Below are positions 38,233-51,765 of a stretch of DNA of 64,000 bases, piece by piece. Below the pieces are notes generated by a model. That model saw nothing but the letters and a program-made list of their open reading frames with translations, did not search any database and was not told where the DNA came from. The stretch is from contig JAJUPC010000223.1 of the NCBI GenBank assembly GCA_023614405.1, positions 124,001-188,000 on the forward strand. Reading direction: 5' to 3'. Both the position numbers and the translations under genes were made by a program. This DNA is from Avena insularis (taxonomy: Eukaryota; Streptophyta; Magnoliopsida; Poales; Poaceae). The number at the start of each line of letters is the position of its first letter. Position 1 is the first letter of the stretch.

Positions 38233-38356
38233 CTACAAATAGAGATGAGAATGAGAAGATTAGAAAAGTTCTGAGAAGAATAGACAAGTGTAGAAGAAGT
38301 TAAAATTTTCCTTAGTGGTTTCCAATCCTAGGGTCATAATCCTACAGCAACACAGT

Positions 38357-38367
38357 GCTCGATACCA
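38357..38367 (-). promoter_or_regulatory. Primer-binding site (initiator Met tRNA)
   Basis: Two bases inside the 5' LTR the minus strand reads TGGTATCGAGC. The usual plant PBS complementary to initiator tRNA-Met is TGGTATCAGAGC, so this copy lacks one base. The second copy at 28,913-28,924 has the full site. The site marks the start of minus-strand DNA synthesis and fixes element orientation. Confidence 0.85.
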
Positions 38368-38369
38368 TC

Positions 38370-41300
38370 TGTAAGATCCCTCCTTTGTAAAGGAAAAGAT
38401 CCTGTGATTGCAATGCTAGTCCACTGGATCAATGCTAGCATCCACGCTTAAGATGAAGTACAGATACAAAGGTCGTTTATTACAGTCATTCAGAGATAAA
38501 ACATAGTCTTTTACAACTCATGGCCAAAGGCCTAGTACAAGAGTTTATGGAATAAGTAAATAAACATAAGTCTTCATCTTCATGTGCCACAGCAAGCATG
38601 TTGAGTGTAGACTCATGACTCCTAATCATCATCGAGTAACGCAACATCATAAGTTACACCACAAGGGTCAATACTTTGGAATAGTATTGGCAAGTGATAC
38701 CTTAATATATAATTAAGTGGACTATAATACTATATGCTTTTGGCTGGTGGAGCTTAGGCTTGCATTGCTCAAAATAGATTTTTCCTTAACTTTTGAAAAT
38801 ACTAAGTTTTTGTTTGGTAAAAACTTTCCAAGACATCTTCCAATCCAAGACTGAAGATCCACTCAGGGCATCTACTAATCAAGGACTGAAGATCTACTTG
38901 GCAAAAACACCCAAGGCATCTATCAACAAAGACTCTAGATCCACTCAGGGCATCTAGCAATCAATGAAGATCCTTTTATCCCTTTGTTCACCCACAAGTT
39001 TTATTTAGAAATTGGAGTGATGAGATTTTTGAAGTTTCCATGTCTTGATGCTCAAATTGTCCTTTACCAGGGACATGGCTAAGTACTTAGGTTTTACACT
39101 CTGCAGAGGTGGTGCACTTTCCCCACAAGCCTTGGTTTCCCAAGGATGATCCTTCAGTAGCCTTTCCTTAGTCAAATGGACGCGTTCCAACCTATCATCC
39201 CATCTACCACCCACTGTCCAAAAGACTAAGTTCCAGCATCCTAAGATCATGGCAGAGCCCATATTGCCAAGTGGTTGCACTTGAAGCTTCTCAACATTAG
39301 ACATCTCAAATCTCTTTGTTTCCTGGGTGGCCATCCACAAGTGAGATACACAAGCCAGTCCCAGGCCTTGTGAACCACTCAACATAAGCCATTCCTTCCA
39401 TTCCACCCAGGTGGTTCATTAACTTAGTTGTTTTATTCTACAAAAACATAAGTCCTTAGACTTAGAAATTTTTCCATAGTGAATATATAACCACCCTTGT
39501 TTTCTAGTAGCTAGGCTAAGCATGATAGTAATAGGAATCTGGACTTAGGAAAGTTTCACTAAGGCTTCACCTAATAGGTTTTCCCAAAGCATAGCTTGTT
39601 CTTAGCAAATAACCATGCAAGTCCTATACTTAGAAAAATATTACTAATGCATAAATAAAATATAGGAATGGAATATTCATGATGATATCACTTGCCTTGG
39701 TAGTGTGGAGAGTAGCACTCGTCACAATCGCAATCACTAGCAAAATCTACACACAAAGTTGTAGCACACAATTACACACAAATATATACAAACAAGAAAT
39801 AGTATGAATGCATGCATGCATGATTCTACCAAGTGATGATTTTTGAAAACTCAACCAAGCAAGTACATGAATACAGAAACTTAGCAAGCCACTAGTTTAC
39901 CAACTAAACAAAATTTAACCCTAAACAAAAATACTAAACTAAATCTATACTTAAAAAGGCCTCAAACAAGTCTCTGCAATTTAAGCCAATCAAAAGGTTA
40001 CTATTTGCTAAACAAAATAGATAGGCAGAAAGGTCTTGTTTTTCTGAATCCAACGGTATAAAGTTTGCAAAATTCCAACGTGGAATTCAAAAGATATAGG
40101 CATTTGAATTTGGATCAAATTTCTGGTTTTAAATCTATTTTCAGATCTAACCTAGCCCACGTCATGTTCTTATTCGCCTGCATCGTTCGCCGGATCGAGC
40201 TCCAGCCGTGGATCTAAATGAAATCTGGCTCAGATCGCATCGCCGGGTTAAGTGATCTATCGTAGGCGTTCGATCCAGATCTAACGGTGCTCTTGCGCCA
40301 CAGATGGCGGCGGCCGTGGCTACCGCGGCGAACTGTCGGTCGACGTTGCTGACGATGCACGAGGAGAGGGAGAAAGAGGTAGCTCACGGGCTCGGGAGGT
40401 CACGAAGCTCGTCGTACGGCGGTTGGTCAAGGGCGCCGCACGGCTGCGATTGCTCACCGGAGTTCGTGGCGGCGGTGCGTCGGGTGGTCGTGGACGCCGC
40501 TGTGGATCACCCAAGGCAGGCGAGGACACGTTAGATTCCTGAGTCGAGGCGGTAGTGAGCATGAACGGAAGGCAGGCGGTCAGACCTACCCGGGAAAACT
40601 CGTCGGAGTTAATGTCGCGTCGGTGCTCGCGGTGTCGGGGAACCGCGACTGGGGCAGTACTGAGACGGACTAGTGAGGTCGAGATGCGCAAAGACACGCT
40701 AAGTCAGTTAGAACGAGGCGGGGGACACTAGGCTCACCGGAATCGATCGCGGAGAGGCTCATCCGTGGCGGTGCAAAGTTGATTGAGAACCTGGTGGCGG
40801 AGCGAGCGAGGTGTTTGGGGGAAAATGATCGCGAGGCGTAGGGGTGTTATAGCGATGCTCGACAGAAACGCCGTCGATTAATGCCCAATTACTCCGGCAT
40901 CACTGCGGCAACAGCGTGGCGGAGATCGTCTGGAGACAGGGAAGACGATCTTGACGTGGAAGGCCCGCTTTGTCGGTGAGAGCGCGAGTGTAGGTGGGTC
41001 GGTGTCTATCTGCGTGTGCTTTCGGCGTGTGAGAAGAAAAGGAGATCCCGGTGGGCTTGTTGGCTTCATCCGCTTTGGGCTGACTCTGGCGCTGACCTTT
41101 TCTTTTCTTTAAGCTTTTTCTTTTTCTAAATTCATTTTCTGGATAGAATTTGATATGAATTCAAATCCTTTTGAATTCAAACTTCTTTGGGGATTTTTGC
41201 AGGGTTCTGTGGGTTCACAAACAATCAAATAACCTAGTGGTTACCTTGCAAAGGCTTGGTCAAGCTTGGGTTTCAAAATAACAGAGATTTGCTCTAGTTG

Positions 41301-41568
41301 CAAATATTTGGTATAGGGTTTAGAAAATATTTCTAAATTGGAATTTTGGGTTTAAATGCTACTCCTATTCTTTCTAACCATGGAGGCAAGCAACCAAGTA
41401 CCTAAGCATTCAAATCTCAAAGGGTGATGGCCAAATGAGATAAAATGCCCACATGAAATCATAGCTCAAACTTCTGTTTCTAAATGATTTTGAGAAAAAC
41501 CCTATATGAATGAATGATGCAAAGATGATATGAATGAGTTTTTGAAACAAGATTTTTGGGATGTTACA
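38370..41568 (-). repeat. 5' LTR of the chromovirus (3,199 bp)
   Basis: The minus strand begins TGTAACATCCC at 41,568 and ends GATCTTACA at 38,370, so the termini are TG...CA. It matches 28,927-32,140 along its whole length. It is AT-rich except for a GC-rich section at about 40,150-41,090. A TATA-like box (TATAACA on the minus strand) lies at 40,845-40,851, about 720 bp into the LTR, which suggests a short U3 and a long R-U5 of about 2.4 kb. No LTR-encoded protein is convincing. The right flank is satellite starting ATATAAGACAC. Confidence 0.93.
40845..40851 (-). promoter_or_regulatory. Candidate TATA box of the 5' LTR
   Basis: Minus-strand TATAACA is the counterpart of TATAAGA at 31,419-31,425. 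It sits in the 5' LTR and so would drive the genomic transcript of the long element. One base differs between the LTRs in the box, which could be a true change or a consensus error. Confidence 0.5.
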
Positions 41569-44500
41569 ATATAAGACACATGCAATGACTCTAATGTTGG
41601 TTTAGGAAAGGAACACTCATGCAATAACACTAGTGGATCCATGTGGTTTAGGAAAAGAACACACATGCAAGGACTCTGGTGGTGTTTTTCGAAAGGAACA
41701 CACATGCAATGAATCTGGTGGTGGTTTAGGAAAGGAAGATAGATGCAATGACTCTGGTGGTGGTTTAGGAAAGGAACACACATGCAACGACTCTGGTGGT
41801 GGTTTAGGAAAGAAAGACACATGCAATGACTCTGGTGCATCCATGTGGTTTAGGAAAAGAAGACACATGTAATGAATCTGGTGGTGGTTTAGGAAAAGGA
41901 ACACACATGCAATGACTCTGGTGGTGGTTTAAGAAAGGAACACACATGCAATGACACTGCTGGATCCATGTGGTTTAGGAAAACAAGAGGCATGCAATGA
42001 CTCTGGTGGTGGTTTTAGAAATGAACACACATGCAATGACTCTGGTTGTGGTTTAGGAAAGGAAGACACATGCAATGACTCTGGTGGTGGTTTAGAAAAA
42101 CAAGACACATGCAATGACTCTGGTGGATCCATGTGGTTTAGGAAAACAAGACACATGCAATGACTTTGGTGGTGGTTTAGGAAAGGAACACACATGCAAT
42201 TACTATAGTTGTGGTTTAGGAAAAGAACACACATTCAATGACTCTGATGGTGGTTTAGCAAATGACCACACATGCAATGACTCTGGTGGTGGTTTAGGAA
42301 CTGGAACACACATGCAATGACTCTGGTGGTGGTTTAAGAAGGAACACACATGCAATGACACTGGTGGATGCATGTGGTTTAGGAAACAAAGACACATGCA
42401 ATGATTCTGTTGGTGGTTTAGGAAAATAAGACACATGCAATCACTCTGGCGGTGGTTTAGGAAAGGAACACACATGCCATGACTCCGGTGGTGGTTTACG
42501 AAAAGGAACACACATGCAATGACATTGTTTGATCCATATGGTTTGTGTAAAGAAGACACATGCAATGACTCTGGTGGTGTTTTAGGAAAGGAACACACAT
42601 GCCTTGACTCTGGTTGTGGTTTAAGAAAGGAACAGACATGCAATGACTCTGGTGGTGGTTTAGGAAAGGAAGACACATGCTATGGTTCTGATGGTGGTTT
42701 AGGAACAGAAGACACATGCAATTACTCTAATGTTGGTTTAGGAAAGGAACACTCATGCAATAACACTAGTGGATCCATGTGGTTTAGGAAAAGAACACAC
42801 ATGCATTGACTCTGGCGGTTGTTTTCGAAAGGAACACACATGCAATGAACCTGGTGGTGGTTTAGGAAAGGAAGACACATGCAATGACTCTGGTGGTGGT
42901 TTAGGAAAGGAACACACATTCAATGACTCTGGTGGTGGTTTAGGAAAGGAAGACACATGCAATGACTCTGGTGGTGGTTTAGGAAAGGAACACACATGCA
43001 ATGACTCTGGTGGTGGTTTAGGAAAGAAAGACACATGCAATGACTCTAGTGCATCCATGTGGTTTAGGAAAAGAAGACACATGTTATGAATCTGGTGGTG
43101 GTTGAGGAAAATGAACACACATGTAATGACTCTTGTGGTGGTTTAAGAAAGGAACACACATGCAATGGCACTGGTGGATCCATGTGGTTTAGGAAAATAA
43201 GACACATGCAATGACTTTGGTGGTGGTTTAGGAAAATAACACACATGCCTTGACTCTAGTTGTGGTTTAGGAAAATAACACACATATAATGACTCTAGTG
43301 GTGGTTTAGGAAAGGAAGACACATGCAATGACTCTAGTGGATCCATGTGGTTTAGGAAAAGAAGACACATGCAATGACTCTGCTGGTGGTTTAGGAAAAT
43401 AAGACACATGCAATGACTCTAGCGGTGCTTTAGGAAAGGAACACACATGCAATGACTATGGTGGTGGTTTACAAAAAGGAACACACATGCAATGACACTG
43501 GTGGGTCCATATGGTTTGTGAAAAGAAGACACATGCAATGACTCTGGTGGTGGTTTAGGAAAGGAAAACACATGCAATGACTCTGGTGGTGGTTTAGGAA
43601 TATAAGACACATGCAATGACTCTAATGTTGGTTTAGGAAAGGAACACTCATGCAATAACACTAGTGGATCCATGTGGTTTAGGAAAAGAACACACATGCA
43701 ATGACTCTGGTGGTGTTTTTCGAAAGGAACACACATGCAATGAATCTGGTGGTGGTTTAGGAAAGGAAGATAGATGCAATGACTCTGGTGGTGGTTTAGG
43801 AAAGGAACACACATGCAACGACTCTGGTGGTGGTTTAGGAAAGAAAGACACATGCAATGACTCTGGTGCATCCATGTGGTTTAGGAAAAGAAGACACATG
43901 TAATGAATCTGGTGGTGGTTTAGGAAAAGGAACACACATGTAATGACTCTGGTGGTGGTTTAAGAAAGGAACACACATGCAATGACACTGCTGGATCCAT
44001 GTGGTTTAGGAAAACAAGAGACATGCAATGACTCTGGTGGTGGTTTTGGAAATGAACACACATGCAATGACTCTGGTTGTGGTTTAGGAAAGGAAGACAC
44101 ATGCAATGACTCTGGTGGTGGTTTAGAAAAACAAGACACATGCAATGACTCTGGATCCATGTGGTTTAGGAAAACAAGACACATGCAATGACTTTGGTGG
44201 TGGTTTAGGAAAGGAACACACATGCAATTACTATAGTTGTGGTTTAGGAAAAGAACACACATTCAATGACTCTGATGGTGGTTTAGCAAATGACCACACA
44301 TGCAATGACTCTGGTGGTGGTTTAGGAACTGGAACACACATGCAATGACTCTGGTGGTGGTTTAAGAAGGAACACACATGCAATGACACTGGTGGATGCA
44401 TGTGGTTTAGGAAACAAAGACACATGCAATGATTCTGTTGGTGGTTTAGGAAAATTAGACACATGCAATCACTCTGGCGGTGGTTTAGGAAAGGAACACA

Positions 44501-47500
44501 CATGCCATGACTCCGGTGGTGGTTTACGAAAAGGAACACACATGCAATGACATTGTTTGATCCATATGGTTTGTGAAAAGAAGACACATGCAATGACTCT
44601 GGTGGTGTTTTAGGAAAGGAACACACATGCCTTGACTCTGGTTGTGGTTTAAGAAAGGAACACACATGCAATGACTCTGGTGGTGGTTTAGGAAAGGAAG
44701 ACACATGCTATGGTTCTGATGGTGGTTTAGGAACAGAAGACACATGCAATTACTCTAATGTTGGTTTAGGAAAGGAACACTCATGCAATAACACTAGTGG
44801 ATCCATGTGGTTTAGGAAAAGAACACACATGCATTGACTCTGGTGGTTGTTTTCGAAAGGAACACACATGCAATGAACTTGGTGGTGGTTTAGGAAAGGA
44901 AGACACATGCAATGACTCTGGTGGTGGTTTAGGAAAGGAACACACATTCAATGACTCTGGTGGTGGTTTAGGAAAGGAAGACACATGCAATGACTCTGGT
45001 GGTGGTTTAGGAAAGGAACACACATGCAATGACTCTAGTGGTGGTTTAGGAAAGAAAGACACATGCAATGACTCTAGTGCATCCATGTGGTTTAGGAAAA
45101 TAAGACACATGTAATGAATCTGGTGGTGGTTGAGGAAAACGAACACACATGTAATGACTCTTGTGGTGGTTTAAGAAAGGAACACACATGCAATGGCACT
45201 GGTGGATCCATGTGGTTTAGGAAAATAAGACACATGCAATGACTTTGGTGGTGGTTTAGGAAAATAACACACATGCCTTGACTCTAGTGGTGGTTTAGGA
45301 AAATAACACACATATAATGACTCTAGTGGTGGTTTAGGAAAGGAAGACACATGCAATGACTCTGGTGGATCCATGTGGTTTAGGAATAGAAGACACATGC
45401 AATGACTCTGCGGGTGGTTTATGAAAATAGGACACATGCAATGACTCTGGCCATGGTTTAGGAAATTAACACACATGCAATGACTCTGGTGGTGGTTTAG
45501 GAAAGGAAGACACATGCAATGACTCTGGTGCATCCATGTGGTTTAGGAAAAGAAGACACATGTAATGACTCTGGTGGTGGTTTAGGAAAAGGAACACACA
45601 TACAATGAATCTGGTGGTGGTTTAAGAAAGGAACACACATGCAATGACACTGGTGGATCCATGTGGTTTAGGAAAAGAAGACACATGCAATGACTTTGGT
45701 GGTGGTTTAGGAAAATAACACACATGCCTTGACTCTAGTTGTGGTTTAGGAAAATAACACACATATAATGACTCTAGTGGTGGTTTAGGAAAGGAAGACA
45801 CATGCAATGACTCTAGTGGATCCATGTGGTTTAGGAAAAGAAGACACATGCAATTACTCTGCTAGTGGTTTAGGAAAATAAGACACATGCAATGACTCTA
45901 GCGGTGCTTTAGGAAAGGAACAGACATGCAATGACTATGGTGGTGGTTTACAAAAAGGAACACACATGCAATGACACTGGTGGGTCCATATGGTTTGTGA
46001 AAAGAAGACACATGCAATGACTCTAGTGGTGGTTTAGGAAAGGAACACACATGCCTTCACTCTGGTGCTGGTTTAATAAAGGAACACACATGCAATGACT
46101 CTTGGGTGGTTTAGGAAAGGAAAACACATGCAATGACTCTGGTGGTGGTTTAGGAATATAAGACACATGCAATGACTCTAATGTTGGTTTAGGAAAGGAA
46201 CACTCATGCAATAACACTAGTGGATCCATGTGGTTTAGGAAAAGAACACACATGCAATGACTCTGGTGGTGGTTTTCGAAAGGAACACACATGCAATGAA
46301 TCTGCTAGTGGTTTAGGAAAGGAAGACACATGCAATGACTCTGGTGGTGGTTTAGGAAAGGAACACACATGCAACGACTCTGGTGGTGGTTTAGGAAAGA
46401 AAGACACATGCAATGACTCTGGTGCATCCATGTGGTTTAGGAAAAGAAGACACATGTAATGAATCTGGTGGTGGTTTAGGAAAAGGAACACACATGCAAT
46501 GACTCTGGTGGTGGTTTAAGAAAGGAACACACATGCAATGACACTGCTGGATCCATGTGGTTTAGGAAAACAAGAGACATGCAATGACTCTGGTGGTGGT
46601 TTTGGAAATGAACACACATGCAATGACTCTGGTGGTGGTTTAGGAAAGGAAGACACATGCAATGACTCTGGTGGTGGTTTAGAAAAACAAGACACATGCA
46701 ATGACTCTGGTGGATCCATGTGGTTTAGGAAAACAAGACACATGCAATGACTTTGGTGGTGGTTTAGGAAAGGAACACACATGCAATTACTATAGTTGTG
46801 GTTTAGGAAAATAACACACATTCAATGACTCTGATGGTGGTTTAGCAAATGACCACACATGCAATGACTCTGGTGGTTGTTTAGGAACTGGAACACACAT
46901 GCAAAGACTCTGGTGGTGGTTTAAGAAGGAACACACATGCAATGACACTGGTGGATGCATGTGGTTTAGGAAACAAAGACACATGCAATGACTCTGTTGG
47001 TGGTTTAGGAAAATAAGACACATGCAATCACTCTGGCGGTGGTTTAGGAAAGGAACACACATGCAATGACTCCGGTGGTGGTTTACGAAAAGGAACACAC
47101 ATGCAATGACATTGTTTGATCCATATGGTTTGTGAAAAGAAGACACATGCAATGACTCTGGTGGTGTTTTAGGAAAGGAACACACATGCCTTGACTCTGG
47201 TGGTGGTTTAAGAAAGGAACACACATGCAATGACTCTGGTGGTGGTTTAGGAAAGGAAGACACATGCTATGGTTCTGATGGTGGTTTAGGAACATAAGAC
47301 ACATGCAATTACTCTAATGTTGGTTTAGGAAAGGAACACTCATGCAATAACACTAGTGGATCCATGTGGTTTAGGAAAAGAACACACATGCATTGTCTCT
47401 GATGGTGGTTTTCGAAAGGAACACACATGCAATGAATCTGGTGGTAGTTTAGGAAAGGAAGACACATGCATTGACTCTGGTGGTGGTTTAGGAAAGGAAC
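41569..47500 (+). repeat. Higher-order repeat of about 2.0-2.6 kb, three copies
   Basis: Copies start at about 41,569, 43,595 and 46,156, each beginning with an ATATAAGACAC unit followed by the TCTAATGTTGG unit. Landmark offsets are 2,031 falling to 2,028 (copies 1 to 2) and 2,556 rising to 2,559 (copies 2 to 3). Copy 2 contains an extra stretch of about 530 bp at roughly 45,440-46,000. Copy 1 begins exactly at the LTR edge. Confidence 0.86.
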
Positions 47501-47619
47501 ACACATTCAATGACTCTGGTGGTGGTTTAGGAAAGGAAGACACATGCAATGACTCAGGTGCATCCATGTTGTTTATGAAAAGAAGCCACATGTAATGACT
47601 CTGGTGGTTTAGGAAAAGG

Positions 47620-48350
47620 AACACACATGCAATGACTCTAGTGGATCCATGTGGTTTACGAAAAGAAGACACATGCAATGACTCTGGTGGTGGTTTAGGA
47701 AAGCAACACACATGCAATGACTCTGGTGGTGGTTTTGGAAAGGAACACACATGCAATGACTCTAGTGGTGGTTTAGGAAAGGAACACACATGCAATGACT
47801 CTGGTGGTGGTTTAGAAAAAGAAAACCAATGACCTCGGGTGGATACATGTGGTTTAGGAAAAGAAGGCACATGCAATGACTCTGGTGGTGGTTTAGGAAA
47901 GGAACACACATGCAATTACTCTAGTGGTGGTTTAGGAAACGAAGACACATGCAATGACTCTGGTGGTGGTTTATGAAAGGAACACACATACAATGACTCT
48001 GGTGGTGGTTTAGGAAAAGAACACACATATAATGACTCTGGTGGTGGTTTAGGAAAAGGAACACACATGCAATGACTCTAGTGGATCCATGTGGTTTAGG
48101 AAACCAAGACACATGCAATGACTCTGGTGGTGGTTTAGGAAAGCAACACACATGCAGTGACTCTGGTGGTGGTTTTGGAAAGAAAGACACATGCAATGAC
48201 TCTAGTGGTGGTTTAGGAAAGGAACACACATGCAATGACTCTAGTGGTGGTTTAGAAAAAGAAAACCAATGACCTCGGGTGGATCCATGTGGTTTAGGAA
48301 AAGAAGGCACATGCAATGACTCTGGTGGTGGTTTAGGAAAGGAACACAAT
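47620..48350 (+). repeat. Tandem duplication with 440-bp period
   Basis: The module from the TCTAGTGGATCC unit through GGAAAGCAACAC units to the CCAATGACCTCGGG unit occurs at 47,632-47,832 and again at 48,072-48,272, an offset of 440 bp. The same module recurs singly at 48,990, 50,725, 51,325, 52,985, 54,565 and 56,145. Confidence 0.8.
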
Positions 48351-50639
48351 GCAATCACTCTAGTGGTGGTTTAGGAAAATAAGACACATGCAATGACTCT
48401 GGTGGTGGTTTACGAAAAGGAGCACACATGCAATGATACTGGTGGATCCATATGGTTTTGGAAAAGTAGACACATGCAATGACTCTAGTGGTGGTTTAGG
48501 AAAGGAACACACATGCCTTGACTCTAGTGGTGGTTTAAGAAAGGAAAACAGATGCAATGACTCTGGTGGTGGTTGAGGAAAGGAAGACACATGCAATGAC
48601 TCTGGTGGTGGTTTAGGAAAAGCAGACACATGCAATGACTCTGCTGGTGGTTTAGGAAAATAAGAGACATGCAATGACTCTGGTGGTAGTTTAGGAAAGG
48701 AACACACATGCAATGACTCTAGTGGTGGTTTAAGAAAGAACACACATGCAATGAAACTGGTGGATCCATATGGTTTTGGAAAACAAGACACATGCAATGA
48801 CTATGGTGGTGGTTTAGGAAAGGAACACACATGCCTTGACTCTGGTGGTGGTTTAAGAAAGGAACACACATGCAATGACTCTGGTGGTGGTTTCGGAAAG
48901 GAAGACACATGCAATGACTCTGGTGCATCCATGTTGTTTATGAAAAGAAGACACATGTAATGACTCTGGTGGTGGTTTAGGAAAAGGAACACACATGCAA
49001 TGACTCCATGTGGTTTAGGAAAAGAAGACACATGCAATGACTCTGTTGATGGTTTAGGAAAGCAACACACATGCAATGACTCTGGTGGTAGTTTTGGAAA
49101 GGAACACACATGCAATGACTCTAGTGGTGGTTTAGGAAAGGAACACACATGCAATGACTCTGGTGGTGGTTTAGAAAAAGAAAACCAATGACCTCGGGTG
49201 GATCCATGTGGTTTAGGAAAAGAAGGCACATGCAATGACTCTTGTGGTGGTTTGGGAAAGGAACACACATGCAATTACTCTAGTGGTGGTTTAGGAAAAG
49301 AAGACACATGCAATGACTCTGGTGGTGGTTTCCAAAAGGAACACACATGCAATGACTCTGGTGGTGGTTTAGGAAAAGAACACACATATAATGACTCTAG
49401 TGGTGGTTTAGGAAAGGAAGACACATGCAATGACTCTGGTGGATCCATGTGGTTTAGGAAAAGAAGACACATGCAATGACTCTACTGGTGGTTTAGGAAA
49501 ATAAGACACATGCAATGACTCTGGTGGTGGTTTAGGAAAGGAACACACATGCAATGACTCTGGTGGTGGTTTACTAAAAGGAGCACACATGCAATGACAC
49601 TGGTGGATCCATATGGTTTTGGAAAAGTAGACACATGCAATGACTCTAGTGGTGGTTTAGGAAAGGAACACACATGCCTTGACTCTAGTGGTGGTTTAAG
49701 ACAGGAAAACACATGCAATGACTCTGGTCGTGGTTGAGGAAAGGAAGACACATGCAATGACTCTGGTGATGGTTTAGCAAAGGAACACAGATGCATTGAC
49801 TCTAGTGGTGGTTTAGGAAAGGAACACACATGCAATGACTCTGGTGGTGGTTTAGAAAAATAAGACCAACGAACTCTGGGGGATCCATGTGGTTTAGGAA
49901 AAGAAGGCAAATGCAATAACTCTGGTGGTGGTTTAGGAAAGGAACACACATTGAATTATTCTAGTGGTGGTTTAGGAAAAGAAGACACATGCAATGACTC
50001 TTGTGGTGGTTTAGGAAAGGAACACATATGCAATGACTCTGGTGGTGGTTTAGGAAAATAACACACATAGAATGACTCTAGTGGTGGTTTAGGAAAGGAA
50101 GACACATGCAATGACTCTGGTGGATCCATGTGGTTTAGGAAAACAAGACACATGCAATGACTCTGTTGGTGGTTTAGGGAAAAAAGACACATGCAATCAC
50201 TCTGGCGGTGGTTTAGGAAAGGAACACACATGCAATGACTCTGGTGGTGGTTTAAGAAAGGAACAGACATGCAATTACACTGGTGGATCCATATGGTTTT
50301 GGAAAAGAAGACACATGCAATGACTATGGTGGTGGTTTAGGAAAGGAACACACATGCCTTGACTCTGGTGGTGGTTTAAGAAAGGAACACACATGCAATG
50401 ACTCTGGTGGTGGTTTAGGAAAGGAAGACACATGTAATGACTCTGGTGGTGGTTTAGGAAAATAAGACAAATGCAATGACTCTAATGTTGGTTTAGGAAA
50501 GGAAAACTCATGCAATAACCCTAGTGGATCCATGTGGTTTAGGAAAAGAACACACATGCAATGACTCTGGTGGTGGTTTCCGAAAGGAACACACATGCAA
50601 TGAATCTGGTGGTGGTTTAGGAAAGGAAGACACATGCAA

Positions 50640-51765
50640 TGACTCTGGTGCATCCATGTTGTTTATGAAAAGAAGCCACATGTAATGACTCTGGTGGTGG
50701 TTTAGGAAAAGGAACACACATGCAATGACTCTAGTGGATCCATGTGGTTTAGGAAAAGAAGACACATGCAATGACTCTGGTGGTGGTTTAGGAAAGCAAC
50801 ACACATGCAATGACTCTGGTGGTGGTTTTGGAAAGGAACACACATGCAATGACTCTAGTGGTGGTTTAGGAAAGGAACACACATGCAATGACTCTGGTGG
50901 TGGTTTAGAAAAAGAAAACCAATGACCTCGGGTGGATCCATGTGGTTTAGGAAAAGAAGGCACATGCAATGACTCTGGTGGTGGTTTAGGAAAGGAACAC
51001 ACATGCAATTACTCTAGTGGTGGTTTAGGAAACGAAGACACATGCAATGATTCTGGTGGTGGTTTACGAAAGGAACACACATACAATGACTCTGGTGGTG
51101 GTTTAGGAAAAGAACACACATATAATGACTCTAGTGGTGGTTTAGGAAAGAAAGACACATGCAATGACTCTGGTGGTGGTTTAGGAAAGGAACACACATT
51201 CAATGACATTGGTGGTGGTTTAGGAAAGGAAGACACATGCAATGACTCTGGTGCATCCATGTTTATGAAAAGAAGCCACATGTAATGACTCTGGTGGTGG
51301 TTTAGGAAAAGGAACACACATGCAATGACTCTAGTGGATCCATGTGGTTTAGGAAAAGAAGACACATGCAATGACTCTGGTGGTGGTTTAGGAAAGCAAC
51401 ACACATGCAATGACTCTGGTGGTGGTTTTGGAAAGGAACACACATGCAATGACTCTAGTGGTGGTTTAGGAAAGGAACACACATGAAATGACTCTGGTGG
51501 TGGTTTAGAAAAAGAAAACCAATGACCTCGGGTGGATCCATGTGGTTTAGGAAAAGAAGGCACATGCAATGACTCTGGTGGTGGTTTAGGAAAGGAACAC
51601 ACATGCAATTACTCTAGTGGTGGTTTAGGAAACGAAAACACATGCAATGATTCTGGTGGTGGTTTACGAAAGGAACACACATACAATGACTCTGGTGGTG
51701 GTTTAGGAAAAGAACACACATATAATGACTCTAGTGGTGGTTTAGGAAAGGAAGACACATGCAAT
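50640..51765 (+). repeat. Tandem duplication with 600-bp period
   Basis: Positions 50,700-51,150 recur at 51,300-51,750 at an exact 600-bp offset with only a few substitutions, for example ACATGCAATG at 50,881 against ACATGAAATG at 51,481. A three-base difference lies near 51,258 in the GTTTATGAAAAG unit. Confidence 0.88.

Larger units (their letters stand above)
27504..41568 (-). mobile_element. Composite Ty3/gypsy chromovirus block (LTR-internal-LTR-truncated internal)
   Basis: The block interrupts the satellite and reads on the minus strand. From right to left it has a 5' LTR, PBS, ORF-A, ORF-B, gag, protease, RT, RNase H, integrase, chromodomain, PPT, 3' LTR, then a second PBS and second ORF-A/ORF-B segment cut off at 27,504. 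The order RT-RNase H-integrase and the C-terminal chromodomain place it with plant chromoviruses; the F-I-D-D reverse transcriptase box and the chromodomain style resemble the Del/Tekay lineage (family knowledge, not a search). The right edge is a clean LTR end. The left edge is an internal breakpoint with about 2 bp of microhomology (CT) to satellite, so no target-site duplication can be tested. Frameshifts and stops make it non-autonomous as sequenced. Confidence 0.93.

Noticed and set aside
41569..41573. Target-site duplication (ATATA) at the right LTR edge
   Set aside because: The left end is truncated inside the element, so no partner exists, and ATATAAGAC also occurs in uninterrupted satellite at 43,594 and 46,156.
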